From: Chiua virens
Lineage: Eukaryota; Basidiomycota; Agaricomycetes; Boletales; Boletaceae
NCBI GenBank assembly: GCA_019787685.1
Contig: JAHNUO010000009.1
Coordinates: forward strand, 496,001 to 560,000
Reading direction: 5' to 3'
Length of the DNA: 64,000 nt
In this document: positions 34,697 through 44,678 of the stretch, in pieces
Layout of the letters: each line of letters opens with the position of its first letter
Position numbering within the stretch: position 1 is the stretch's first letter
Program-made: the position numbers and the translations under genes
Notes under the pieces: model-generated
Told to the model about the DNA's origin: nothing
The model's input: only the letters and a program-made list of their open reading frames with translations
The model's database searches: none

Positions 34697-35866
34697 ATGT
34701 CTTACGTGGATCTGATTTCTCCATATTCTAGACCTGGGAGTTGTGCGCCTTCTCGTGCAGGAACTATCCATGCTCCTGTTCCCCAGCCAGCTGTAAATGT
34801 TGAGGAGCTTGAAATGGATTCGTCAACCCCAAAGATCCCCCCACCTCAGCCTCTTCGGCTGGGAACTGTAGCACAAGGTTTGAAGGATTTCCTCCTTCTT
34901 TACGAGATGTGGCACCGCAATTACCTTAGCGGTGAGATCACTCCACCGCCGCTGCCTTATATCACCACGCTTGAGGAAGACAAAAGACTCAATCCAAACA
35001 ACTTTGTTTGGAAAGAGCAACAGCCTATCGAAGGTAGAGGGGCTGCAGAACCTTTCTGGGAACCTTTGTGTTCTTTAGGGAAGTTGATCACTGTGAAGCC
35101 TGAGCCCTTCGACGGCAACAAGGACCAGTTCGTACAATGGTACCGAACTGTGAAAATCTATTTCCAGGGTTTCGGCGTGGAGCTGAGTTCCCGAGAAAAG
35201 ATCATAATCATATTGTTGTATATGAAAGGAAACAACGCTGCGGGACGCTTTGCCGACTTCTATGTTGAACAGGAAGGGCTGAACCATGACACATACAAGC
35301 AGTTTGAAAGCAAGATAGTCGCAGCTTTCTAACCTGCCAACATTGTCTGCCGGGTGGAAGAGAAACTCCAGGTCTTGAGGCAAGATCTGTTGAAGAAAGA
35401 AGCGGTGGAGGATTACTTCATGCAAATGAGGCACCTAGTGATTGAAGCCAAATGGGACATCAGGATGCACGCCTGCCAGTTGATCTCGATTGCCTGAAAG
35501 GGGATCAAGAATGAAGTTGTGGAGCTAGTAGAGCGCTCCAATTATCAACTGCTGATGGATGAAGACCCAACGTTCAGCAAATGGGAGTCTGCCTTGATCA
35601 TGGCAGATATCACCCTGAAGGAGATTGAAAACAGGAAAGGATCAGCCCCACAATACCATCGATACCAGCCCTGGCAACCGGCAAGGCCTGCTGTGCCTGC
35701 AAAGCCTGTTGCTTTGACTTCTACAGCTACCGCCCCGCACCCAAATGCAACTGGTACCTTCGGTGGACAGGGAGCCCTGATGGATATTGGAAAGGCCTGT
35801 GCAGAAGGAAAATGCTTCACCTGCGGTGACCCTTGGCCCTGCCAAAAGCACATTGGTATGCGATGA
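34697..35866 (+). pseudogene. Outer element gag (stop-interrupted)
   Basis: Frame with internal stops at 35330-35332 (TAA) and about 35495 (TGA), reopening each time in the same frame. The middle part has retrotransposon capsid character (FDGNKDQFVQWYRTVKIYF, MKGNNAAGRFADFY). The C-terminal part is Ala/Pro-rich and ends in a Cys-rich CFTCGDPWPCQKH, a degenerate nucleocapsid knuckle. The start at 34697 is the first ATG in the frame. Confidence 0.8.
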
Positions 35867-36117
35867 CCAAGGCAAGCACGCGAGCTGGTGATCTGGGGGC
35901 AGACGATATCATACTATATGCAAGATGAATTGGTTTTGAAAATCGCAGACATTGAAAAGGATTTTGTCGAAGAGAAGCATTAGCTAGACCTGTAGCTTCT
36001 CCAATTCCTAAGTTAGATACTTGTCATAAGAATTGTTTTGAAATATTATCTATCAAAAATGACAAGTCTGATGAGGTCTGCAACAAGAATGAAAAAGCAC
36101 CAATCATCAAAACAATC

Positions 36118-39100
36118 TTGAAAAGAGATCATCTGTTACCTGATAAGAAAGGAAAGCGAACTCAGGAGAAGAAGGTTGTAGCACACAGCGCTCCCCCAAA
36201 GCCTGAGATAAAAGGAAGATGTGAGGCAGCACCTAGAGAGGCTAAAGTGTCTGGTCGTCCGTCATGGTTAAACACGGTTGATCCATGGTCAATTAAATGG
36301 ATCAGAAACATGTGCATTGATAAGCCTGAAAGAGCTGAGAAACATTTAATGTCATTTGTACATGAATCACATAAACCGGAAGTTACGCGACAATTAATAA
36401 ATGAAATAAAGGAGATGAACGAGAAAGCTGCAATGATATCAATAAAAGAATTGCAGCAGAAACCGAAGTTTATCAGAAGATCGACTAGATCTTTGGTTAG
36501 ACAACTCAATGTCAAAGCCAAGATCAAAACGATGGACGGTTCACACCTTCTAGCGGACACCCTGATAGATTCTGGTTGTACTGGATCTTCGATTGACACG
36601 AAGTACATACAAAAATATAAGATCCCTAAACAAGATCTTCCTCGGACAATTCCGGTCTACAATGCTGACAGAACAATGAACACGTCTGGAGGCATTAGTA
36701 GCTTTGTTACGATCTTCATGGAAATTGGAGATCACAAGGAAAAGATTGATCTGGCGGTGACAGATCTCGGCATGAATCCGATCTATTTGGGTTATGATTG
36801 GCTTAAGAAGCACAATCCAATGATTGATTGGGAAGCAAACATGATAGACTTCCCGTGTGAAGATCATGATATCCCCAGATTGATTGATATAGAAGAAGAC
36901 GAGTACCCAGAGTGTACTTGAGCTTGGAAGGAGGGTGATCACATCTTTGCGGTTAATATTGACCAGTATGGAGCAGAATTGGCAGTCGATGCCAAGTCAA
37001 AAATGACTGTTGCACAAGAAATGGATATTAAACACAAGCAACAGCATTATGCCCGTACCTTCGAAGAAACCATATCAGAGATGTATCACCAATTTAGAGA
37101 TGTTTTCGAACCAAAGATCAATGATGAGTTACCACCAAGATGCCCTTGGGATCATGCAATTGAATTGATTCCAGGTGACCACAAGATCGATAGAAAGATC
37201 TACAATCTCTTCCCTGCTGAACAAGAGAAACTTGATAAATTCCTTGAAGAGAACCTGACCGCTGGAAAAATAAGGCCTTCCATGTCACAGTTTGCTTTCC
37301 CATTCTTCTTTATCAAGAAGAAAGATGGCAGATTAAGACCAGTGCAAGACTACCAAAAGGTTAACGCCATCACCATAAAGAACAGATACCCACTCCCCTT
37401 AATCTCAGAGTTAATCGACAAGCTCCAAGATTCGAATTACTTCACCAAATTAGACATTAGGTGGGGTTACAACAACATTCGAATGAAAGAGGGAGACGAA
37501 TGAAAAGCAGCCTTCCATACCAATAAAGGGCTGTTTGAACCACTCGTTATGTTTTTCGGATTAACGAATTCCCCAGTGACCTTTCAGACAATGATGAACT
37601 CCATATTCCGTGATCTGATCAATCAGGGTTATGTCTTGATATATATGGATGACATTATCATCTTCACGAAAACCCTAGAGGAACACAAAAAAGTAGTGCA
37701 ACAGGTACTTCAGCAACTTTGAGAGCATAAGTTGTACCTGAAACACTCGAAATGCGACTTTAATGTAAAAGAAGTTGAATACCTTGGGTTAATTGTATTG
37801 CACCAAGAGGTCAAGATGGACCCAGCGAAAGTAGATGGAGTTAAGAGTTGGCCACAAGCAACAAACAGAACAGAAGTATGAGGTTTCCTCGGATTCCTTA
37901 ACTTCTATCACTGATTCGTAAAGAACTTCACTGTGATCGCACATCCATTAAACACATTAACCTCCAAAAAGAATGAATGGAAATGGACCCAGCAATGTCA
38001 GATTGCCTTCGAGTCGCTGAAAGAGGTGATTACAACCGGGCCTGCACTTGCAGTTCCATCTCCAAACAGACTTTTCTGAGTAGAAACGGATGCATCTCAA
38101 GAAGGAATAGATGCCATTCTATCACAGAAGCAAGAAGATAATATCTTTCACCCAGTTGCCTTCATTTCCAAATCCCTAAATGCCACTGAAAGAAACTACC
38201 ACACTGCGGACTTGGAAATGCTCGCAATAATCTTCGCTCTGAAGGAATGGAGGCACCACCTCATTGATGCCAAGGAACCATTTGAGATCTGGACAGATCA
38301 TAAGAACCTTGAGTTCTTTAGGAAACTGCAGGACTTATCCCACTGACAGGCTAGGTGGTCAGAGATACTTCAACTCTATCACTTTACCATTGTGCATCGA
38401 CCTGGGAAGTCAAACCCTGCGGATCCTCTGTCTAGAAGACCGGATCACAAGAAGGGGGATAACGACAATAAGAATGTTGTTCTCCTTGCCGAAAAGCCCT
38501 TCATAAGGGAAATGACCTTTGAACATGAACCAGAAGTAGTAAAAAAGGCAAAAGTGAAACAAGAATTCTGGTTCGAAAAAGACGGTCAGATCCTTTGGAA
38601 GGATAAGGTTTATGTCCCAGAGAAATCAAGGGATCAAATGATTAAAGAACATCATGATCATCCCCTTGCCGGACACCCTGGAATCAAAAGGACAAAAGAC
38701 CTTCTAAAGGCAAAATACTGGTGGCCCTCGATGTATAAAGATGTCAAGAAGTATGTGAAAGGTTGCGATCGATGCCAGAAAACGAAGTCATCCATGGCAC
38801 ACGATCTTGGTAGGTATAATTGGCCCCCTACCAGAATCTAATGGATGAAACGGCATCCTTGTCGTAGTAGACTGATTTTCCAAAATGGTCAGATTATTCC
38901 CGATTAATACTGATATCACCGCAATGGGAGTTGCAAAGATCTTTGTGGAACATGTATTCAAACTCCACGGCGCTCCAAAGAAAGTGATCTCAGATCGTGG
39001 ATTGAATTTCGTCTCATCCTTCATGAGAGAAACTGAGCGTATTAACACTGAAATCGAGCAGTACCTCTGGTTGTACGTAAACCACAGACAAACCGACTAG

Positions 39101-39481
39101 ACGGAATGGCTCGCAATGGCAGAATTCACTCACAATAACATGACCACATCTTCCACAGGATATACTCCGTTCCTGTTGAACTATGGTCACTCCCCCTCCA
39201 TCTTTGTTAAAGAACTAAACCTGATCCACAACCAGACAGCCGCGGAATTTATAGAAAAGATGAAGAGGTCGAGAGAAGTAGCTTCATTCGCATTGGCCCA
39301 TGTGAAGGAAGATATGAAACAGTTCTATGATCAATCAGCATGGCCGTCGAAAGAATACCAGAAAGATGAACTGGTACTTCTAGAAGTGACCAACATCCGA
39401 ACCAAGTGACCTTCTAAGAAGCTCAATGATTGAAGATATGGACCATTCAAGGTCATAAAGAAAGTAGGGAAAGCAGCTTAC
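36118..39481 (+). pseudogene. Outer element pol, 5' part (protease to integrase)
   Basis: One degenerate frame shows all pol domains in order. The protease active site is DSGCTG at ~36565. Reverse transcriptase has FPFFFIKKKDGRLRPVQDY (~37290), LDIRWGYNNIRMKEGDE and IYMDDIIIF (~37640). RNase H has DASQEGIDA and WTDHKNLEFF (~38290). Integrase has the zinc-binding HHDHPLAGHPG and CDRCQKTK (~38650-38780), then SDRGLNFVSSF and an AEFTHNNMTTSSTGYTPF end. Stops at 36919, 37501, 37720, 37879, 37912, 38077, 38344, 38847, 38877, 39098 and 39407, mostly TGA in place of Arg or Trp codons, plus a small deletion near 38800-38840 and loss of part of the integrase core at ~39030. Interrupted at 39481 by the inner element. 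Not functional. Confidence 0.92.
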
Positions 39482-40206
39482 TGTTACAATTTCTTTCTTT
39501 CATCGTTCTTGTACTTCTTCACTACACTCGATACCTAGGTATCTTCGTACGTTCATCCGTACGCCTTCCTTTTCACACTTGTATCTCTGCACCGGCATTA
39601 CCCGAGTGCTTACGTTCTTCTATTCTTGTCATCATCCGATGGCATCGTACTTACTCATTCGATTCTCGTCATCATCCGATGGCTTCGCATTTGTCATTTC
39701 ACCTTCATCATCGTCCGCTGCCTTCGCATCGTATGATTTCCTCTTTGGAGTACTGCGCACTCCTTTTGGCCCTTTTACCCTTCCGCTCTTCCGGCCTCCC
39801 TCTTTAGTTACTTGGTCCGTGCGCAGTTCTAGTAGTATAAATACTCCACAGCGATACTCATGTACACTAGTCTTGATCTCCGCAATACTAGCTGAGTATC
39901 TCTGCTCCACTCGCCACAGCGCCTGTGACCACTCGACCGGACTACTCTTAGTCCCTTTACCCACTTGGACTCTTCGTAGTCAACCCTCGACCCTTGACCG
40001 TCCCTCGGGTATAGATTCCCAACAGGACAACTCTCAGCAACGCCTGAGTTTTCACTCGTCTCTCTGGTAGCATTCAGCTGACCAGAAACCCTCGTTCGAC
40101 TCTTCAGCGCACCACGTATCAAGTGGTGGTTGTTTGAGTTATCGCAGCCACTTGGTACTTGGCACTTTTGCGGCTACGCTAGGTCCTACCCGGAACTATC
40201 GTAACA
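39482..40206 (+). repeat. 5' LTR of inner element (725 bp)
   Basis: TGTTACAATTTC...ACTATCGTAACA. Contains TATAAATA at 39836-39843, imperfect ~50-bp tandem blocks around CATCATCCGATGGC (39620-39730), the TAGTCTTGATCT block (39868-39879) and a CAAGTGG/CCACTTG stem (40120-40154) near its 3' end. Confidence 0.96.
39836..39843 (+). promoter_or_regulatory. LTR TATA box, inner element
   Basis: TATAAATA, kept in all LTR copies of this family in the window. A transcript start 25-32 bp downstream would fall at about 39866-39868, where the sequence that pairs with the primer-binding site begins. Confidence 0.7.
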
Positions 40207-40208
40207 AA

Positions 40209-40220
40209 AGATCAAGACTA
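40209..40220 (+). promoter_or_regulatory. Self-priming primer-binding site, inner element
   Basis: AGATCAAGACTA starts 2 nt after the LTR and is perfectly complementary (12/12) to TAGTCTTGATCT at 39868-39879, the predicted 5' end of the element's own RNA. Same arrangement and same 2-nt spacer as in the outer element. This fits Tf1-type self-priming. Confidence 0.82.
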
Positions 40221-40287
40221 CCAATACAGCCTGCCTTCGCGCAGCCAGCTGCCCACCATTGCAGGACGACCTCCCACTCGTCCACTC

Positions 40288-41502
40288 TTGAACCCCGCCT
40301 GGAACCTCCGGGTCACCAACACCCCGACGTCGGATCTATCTGACGAAAACCCTGAACCCTCGACCCCACTTTCTGAACCTCAGGAAGCAGACTTCGACAT
40401 CAACGTCGAAAACTTTGACTTGGAAGACGATACCCAGCGACTAGCTGACCGTCTTCACCAAACACTCGACCTCCCCGCACTTGCTACCTTCGCGTCCCCT
40501 ACGACCCCACGAAGGCCGAACCCCGGACCACCATCTATCCGGAACCCGAACCCATCCATCGTACCACCACCCGTACGAACGACCACCACCTCGACCAACA
40601 TGTCCAACAAGGCAGTTGAACTTCGTCTCGGAAAACCCTCAGCCTTCAACGGCTCCTACGATCGCGCCATACCCTGGCTCAACGACGTCGCCACCTACCT
40701 CTTCGTTAACGAAGATGTATACAACACCGAAAACAAACGAGTGGCTTTCGCCCTCTCCTTCATGACCGAAGGATCTGCTCTGACTTGGGCCGACACGTTC
40801 CGCGCCAAGTCCATCACCGCTAGATCTTTTGGAACCTGGACCGACTGGCAAACGGAGTTCCGAAAGGACTTCGAACACCACAACACCAAGGGCGACGCCA
40901 TCGCCTGGTTATCCACCACCCGCTCCACCAAGAACGAGGACGTCCCCTCGTATATCTCCTCCTTCCGTAACAAGGTCGTCACCGCAGGGCTCGCCGGCTC
41001 TGACTCCGTCCTTATCAACTTCTTCGCCGCCGGCCTCCCACCTTCCCTCATGAGGCGCATTCAAGGAATGGATACGGTCCCTACCACGATCGACAAATGG
41101 TATACCCAAGCCATCCATTTCAAAACCCAATGGGAACGCGCCGACGAGATTGCTTGCCGAAACAAGAAGCCCGCCGCTGCTGTGGTTTACCACGAGCAGT
41201 CACCTCGCAAGAAGGAGCGAGATCCCGACGCAATGGACGTAGACGCCATCTATGTTCCAAAGCTTACCGAAGCTGAACGAAAGCGATGCTTCGAACAAAA
41301 ACTCTGTTTCCGCTGCCGCAAACCCGGACACCAAACGTCCGCTTGCACGGCATTCTCGACCAAAAACCCACCGTCGTCCTCCAAAAAGGTTCGGAAGGCC
41401 ACCCCGAAACCAGAACCTGTCCCCGCCCTAGTAGAAGTCGAGGAGGATGACGAGGACGCTATGAGCGTCAACAAGGTGACCACCCCGGTCACGGGTTTTT
41501 AA
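40288..41502 (+). CDS. Inner element Gag
   Basis: 404-residue uninterrupted frame starting 81 bp after the LTR. An acidic, Pro-rich N-terminus is followed by a capsid-like (Retrotrans_gag) region of about residues 110-290 (LGKPSAFNGSYDRAIPWLNDV, FRKDFEHHN, RSTKNEDVPSYISSFRNKV). A single nucleocapsid zinc knuckle CFRCRKPGHQTSAC (C-x2-C-x4-H-x4-C) lies near residue 345, then a basic/acidic tail. It would form the virus-like particle and bind element RNA. The stop TAA at 41500-41502 is directly preceded by a -1 slippery heptamer. Confidence 0.93.
   Translation: MNPAWNLRVTNTPTSDLSDENPEPSTPLSEPQEADFDINVENFDLEDDTQRLADRLHQTLDLPALATFASPTTPRRPNPGPPSIRNPNPSIVPPPVRTTTTSTNMSNKAVELRLGKPSAFNGSYDRAIPWLNDVATYLFVNEDVYNTENKRVAFALSFMTEGSALTWADTFRAKSITARSFGTWTDWQTEFRKDFEHHNTKGDAIAWLSTTRSTKNEDVPSYISSFRNKVVTAGLAGSDSVLINFFAAGLPPSLMRRIQGMDTVPTTIDKWYTQAIHFKTQWERADEIACRNKKPAAAVVYHEQSPRKKERDPDAMDVDAIYVPKLTEAERKRCFEQKLCFRCRKPGHQTSACTAFSTKNPPSSSKKVRKATPKPEPVPALVEVEEDDEDAMSVNKVTTPVTGF
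41493..41499 (+). promoter_or_regulatory. -1 ribosomal frameshift slippery site
   Basis: GGGTTTT reads in the gag frame as G GGT TTT, immediately before the gag stop TAA. It fits the X XXY YYZ rule exactly. After a one-base backward slip the frame continues TTA AGG AGG AAG with no stop into pol. The pol frame is -1 to gag. A downstream stimulatory structure was not assessed. Confidence 0.78.
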
Positions 41503-44500
41503 GGAGGAAGACCGATTCGACGCCGGTATCTTCCCATTCTCGTACCCATGTACTTGTAGCTGAGCTTTCGTCCCAATCTATGCAAATCCCTGTTAGATTG
41601 AACGTTACCGCTACTTCCCAAGACGTCGACACCCGCGCCCTCATTGATTCAGGGGCCGGGATCAACTGCATCGACTGGAACTTCGTCCAGAAACACAAAT
41701 TCCCGAAGGAGCGCCTTCCGAAGCCAATCCCGGTTAGGAACGTAGACTCTACCATGAACAAGAACGGTGATATCAAATTCACTACCACCCTCTGGATCGC
41801 TCTTGGCGGAGTGCTCCAGCGTATCAAGTTCCACGTCATCCACTGTGGTTCAGAAAACGTCATCCTCGGTCTCCCTTGGCTCAAGGCGACCAATCCTATC
41901 ATCGACTGGGTAGCGAAGACCATCACCGTCTCCGCCCCGGAACCCGACCTACCTCCCATCACCACCGACGAACCCAAACACTCTGCCAAACTCGCCCACC
42001 CACCACCCATCCGTCCCGTTCGCCACCTCGACGTCGATCCCATCTGGGACGGCAAACTCTACGACTACCTCGGCACCGAGACTGGGCATCGATTCACGAC
42101 CCAATCCGTGCAACACTCAGTCAACCGCGTAACGCGCGCGGGACAACGCTTCGTTCGGACCACTCAACCCGAGAAGCTCACCAATGCCACTGCCCTTGCG
42201 GCCGCGGCAAAGAAACCCAAGATCACTCTCCCTTCGGAATACTCGGAATTCGAATCGGTATTCGCAAAGGAACCCTTCAATCAGATGCCCCCCTCAAGGT
42301 CCTGCGACCATGAAATCCATCTGAAAGACACCTTCGTACCCAAGGTCGGAAAGGTCTACCCCTTGTCCCCAGACGAGCGCAAGGCCACCGACGACTTCAT
42401 CGACGAACATCTCGCCAATGGCAAGATCCGTCCTTCCAATTCCCCCCAAGCTTCTCCCTTCTTCTTCGTCAAAAAGAAGGATGGCAAACTCCGTCCTTGC
42501 CAAGATTACCACTACGTCAACGAACACACGGTTCGCGACGCCTACCCCCTCCCTCTTATCTCCGACCTCGTCGACAAACTAAAAGACGCCAAGCTGTTCA
42601 CCAAGTTCGACGTCCGATGGGGTTACAACAACGTTCGTATCAAGGACGGACATCAATGGAAAGCCGCCTTCATCACCCATCGCGGCCTCTTCGAACCCAC
42701 GGTCATGTTCTTCGGACTGACCAACTCCCCTGCAACATTCCAACGTTTCATGAACGACTCCTTCCGCGACATGATCGCCGAAGGATGGCTCGTCATTTAC
42801 ATGGATGATCTCCTTATCTTCTCCAAAGACGAGGCAACTCACACCGAACGCACCAAACGCGTTCTCGCTCGCATGAAGGAACTCGACCTTCACTTAAAAC
42901 TGGAAAAATGCCACTTCGCCACCACCGAAGTAGAATACCTTGGAATGATTGCCCGACCGGGCGAGCTCGCCATGGACCCCGTCAAGGTCGCCGGTATCGC
43001 CGACTGGCCAACCCCCACTAAGCTCAAGGATGTTCGATCGTTCATGGGCTTCGCCAATTTCTACCGTCGGTTCATCCCCGACTACTTGACCATCGCTCGC
43101 CCCCTCGTCGATCTCACCAAGAAAGACGCCCCTTGGACTTGGGGATCTGCCCAGGTCAACGCCTTCGACCGCCTCAAAAAGGCTTTTACCACAGATCCGG
43201 TACTCCGGTTTCCCGACACCACTCGCCCTTTCGCTATCGCCACGGACGCATCCAAATATGCAACCGGTGGTGTACTCCTCCAGACCGACACAAACGGGGA
43301 CTGGAAACCTTGTTCTTACCTTTCCCAATCGTTCAACGCTGTGGAAAGGAACTACGACATTTACGACCGCGAACTCCTTGCAGTCATCCGGTCTCTCAAA
43401 GCTTGGTGCCACCATCTCCGAGGAAGCGCACACCCTGTCACGGTCTTCTCAGACCACAAAAACCTGACGTACTTCCGTCAACCACAGAACCTGAACCGCC
43501 GACAAGCTCGTTGGCTACTTGACCTCGCCGACTTCGACTTAACCTTCTCCCATGTCCCCGGGAAACTCCTCGACGGTCCGGACGCGCTCTCACGCCGACC
43601 GGATCATATCACCTCCGACTCCGACAATGAAAACGTCACTCTCCTCCCGGACGACGTATTCGTCAACCTCATGACCTTGGACCTGCAGTCTTTGATTGCC
43701 AAGTCGTCCGCCAGTGACCCGTTGGTCCTGGACACCCTTAACGCCCTCGACGGTGGTCTCCCCTCATCCTTCCGGGCCCGTCTCTCTGATTGGAAATACG
43801 ACGCCGGCGTCCTGACTTACCAGGGCCGCGTCTATGTCCCTCCGAACCTCGAACTCCGACAACAAATTGTCGCCCGACACCACGATTCTCACTCCGCCGG
43901 ACACCCCGGTTACTTGAAAACTCGCCAACTCGTCGCCGCCGAATTCTGGTGGCCGGGTCTTGCATCCTTCGTCCGCTCTTACGTCTCCGGTTGCACTGCT
44001 TGCCAACAACACAAGGTCAACACCCACCCGACCACACCTCCTTTGTCCCCCATTCCCTCCGCGTGCTCCCGCCCCTTCCAGAATGTGTCCGTGGATCTCA
44101 TCACGGATCTACCCACGTCGGCGGAGGGCTACGATTCTCTCATGGTCGTGGTCGACCATGGCCTTACGAAGGGGGTAATTCTTTGCCCCACAGTGAAAAC
44201 TGCCGACTCCGCAGGTATTGCCTGCCTTTTTTTCCACAAAGTCTACACTCGATTCGGCCTCTACGACAAGATCATATCCGATCGTGGCCCGCAGTTTGCT
44301 TCTGCTTTTGCAAAAGAACTCTCCCGGCTTATCGGATACCGCCTCTCCTTGTCCACCGCGTACCATCCCCAATCCGATGGCGAGACGGAACGAGTCAACC
44401 AAGAAGTAGAAACCTATCTCCACATGTATTGCCAAAACAACCCGGAGAAATGGGCCGATCTACTCCCTATGGCCGAATTCGCGCACAACCACCGCCCTCA

Positions 44501-44678
44501 CTCCATCACCGGCAAGTCCCCATTCTTCTTGATGATGGGATACGAACCCCATCCCCTACCCACGATCATCGCCGACACCAACCTCCCCGCCGTCAAGGAA
44601 CGCCTTGACGTCCTATCTGCAGCCCGGGACGAAGCCCTCGCAGCACATGAACTCGCCCGCCAGGCTATGAAAGCCTGA
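41499..44678 (+). CDS. Inner element Pol (truncated by TGA at 44676)
   Basis: Open from the frameshift site; the first ATG is at 41580, giving 1032 residues from there. Domains in order: protease (LIDSGAG, ~41645), reverse transcriptase (FFVKKKDGKLRPCQDY ~42465, VIYMDDLLIF ~42790), RNase H (ATDASKYATGG ~43240, VFSDHKNLTYF ~43440), integrase zinc finger (HHDSHSAGHPG ... CTACQQHK, ~43875-44010) and integrase core with Asp in VDLITDLP, Asp in IISDRGPQFAS and Glu in GETERVNQE, with the 35-residue spacing expected between the last two. TGA at 44676-44678 stands where the right-hand copy has Arg (GCC TGA against GCT CGA), cutting off the GPY/F region, chromodomain and C-terminal module. Confidence 0.93.
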   Translation, partial: LRRKTDSTPVSSHSRTHVLVAELSSQSMQIPVRLNVTATSQDVDTRALIDSGAGINCIDWNFVQKHKFPKERLPKPIPVRNVDSTMNKNGDIKFTTTLWIALGGVLQRIKFHVIHCGSENVILGLPWLKATNPIIDWVAKTITVSAPEPDLPPITTDEPKHSAKLAHPPPIRPVRHLDVDPIWDGKLYDYLGTETGHRFTTQSVQHSVNRVTRAGQRFVRTTQPEKLTNATALAAAAKKPKITLPSEYSEFESVFAKEPFNQMPPSRSCDHEIHLKDTFVPKVGKVYPLSPDERKATDDFIDEHLANGKIRPSNSPQASPFFFVKKKDGKLRPCQDYHYVNEHTVRDAYPLPLISDLVDKLKDAKLFTKFDVRWGYNNVRIKDGHQWKAAFITHRGLFEPTVMFFGLTNSPATFQRFMNDSFRDMIAEGWLVIYMDDLLIFSKDEATHTERTKRVLARMKELDLHLKLEKCHFATTEVEYLGMIARPGELAMDPVKVAGIADWPTPTKLKDVRSFMGFANFYRRFIPDYLTIARPLVDLTKKDAPWTWGSAQVNAFDRLKKAFTTDPVLRFPDTTRPFAIATDASKYATGGVLLQTDTNGDWKPCSYLSQSFNAVERNYDIYDRELLAVIRSLKAWCHHLRGSAHPVTVFSDHKNLTYFRQPQNLNRRQARWLLDLADFDLTFSHVPGKLLDGPDALSRRPDHITSDSDNENVTLLPDDVFVNLMTLDLQSLIAKSSASDPLVLDTLNALDGGLPSSFRARLSDWKYDAGVLTYQGRVYVPPNLELRQQIVARHHDSHSAGHPGYLKTRQLVAAEFWWPGLASFVRSYVSGCTACQQHKVNTHPTTPPLSPIPSACSRPFQNVSVDLITDLPTSAEGYDSLMVVVDHGLTKGVILCPTVKTADSAGIACLFFHKVYTRFGLYDKIISDRGPQFASAFAKELSRLIGYRLSLSTAYHPQSDGETERVNQEVETYLHMYCQNNPEKWADLLPMAEFAHNHRPHSITGKSPFFLMMGYEPHPLPTIIADTNLPAVKERLDVLSAARDEALAAHELARQAMKA

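Noticed and set aside
39632..39964. Minus-strand frames of ~100 codons within each inner-family LTR (also 46620-46952, 39829-40122, 46817-47110)
   Set aside because: They recur only because the LTR sequence recurs, lack motifs, and run antisense to the LTR promoter. Not supported as genes.
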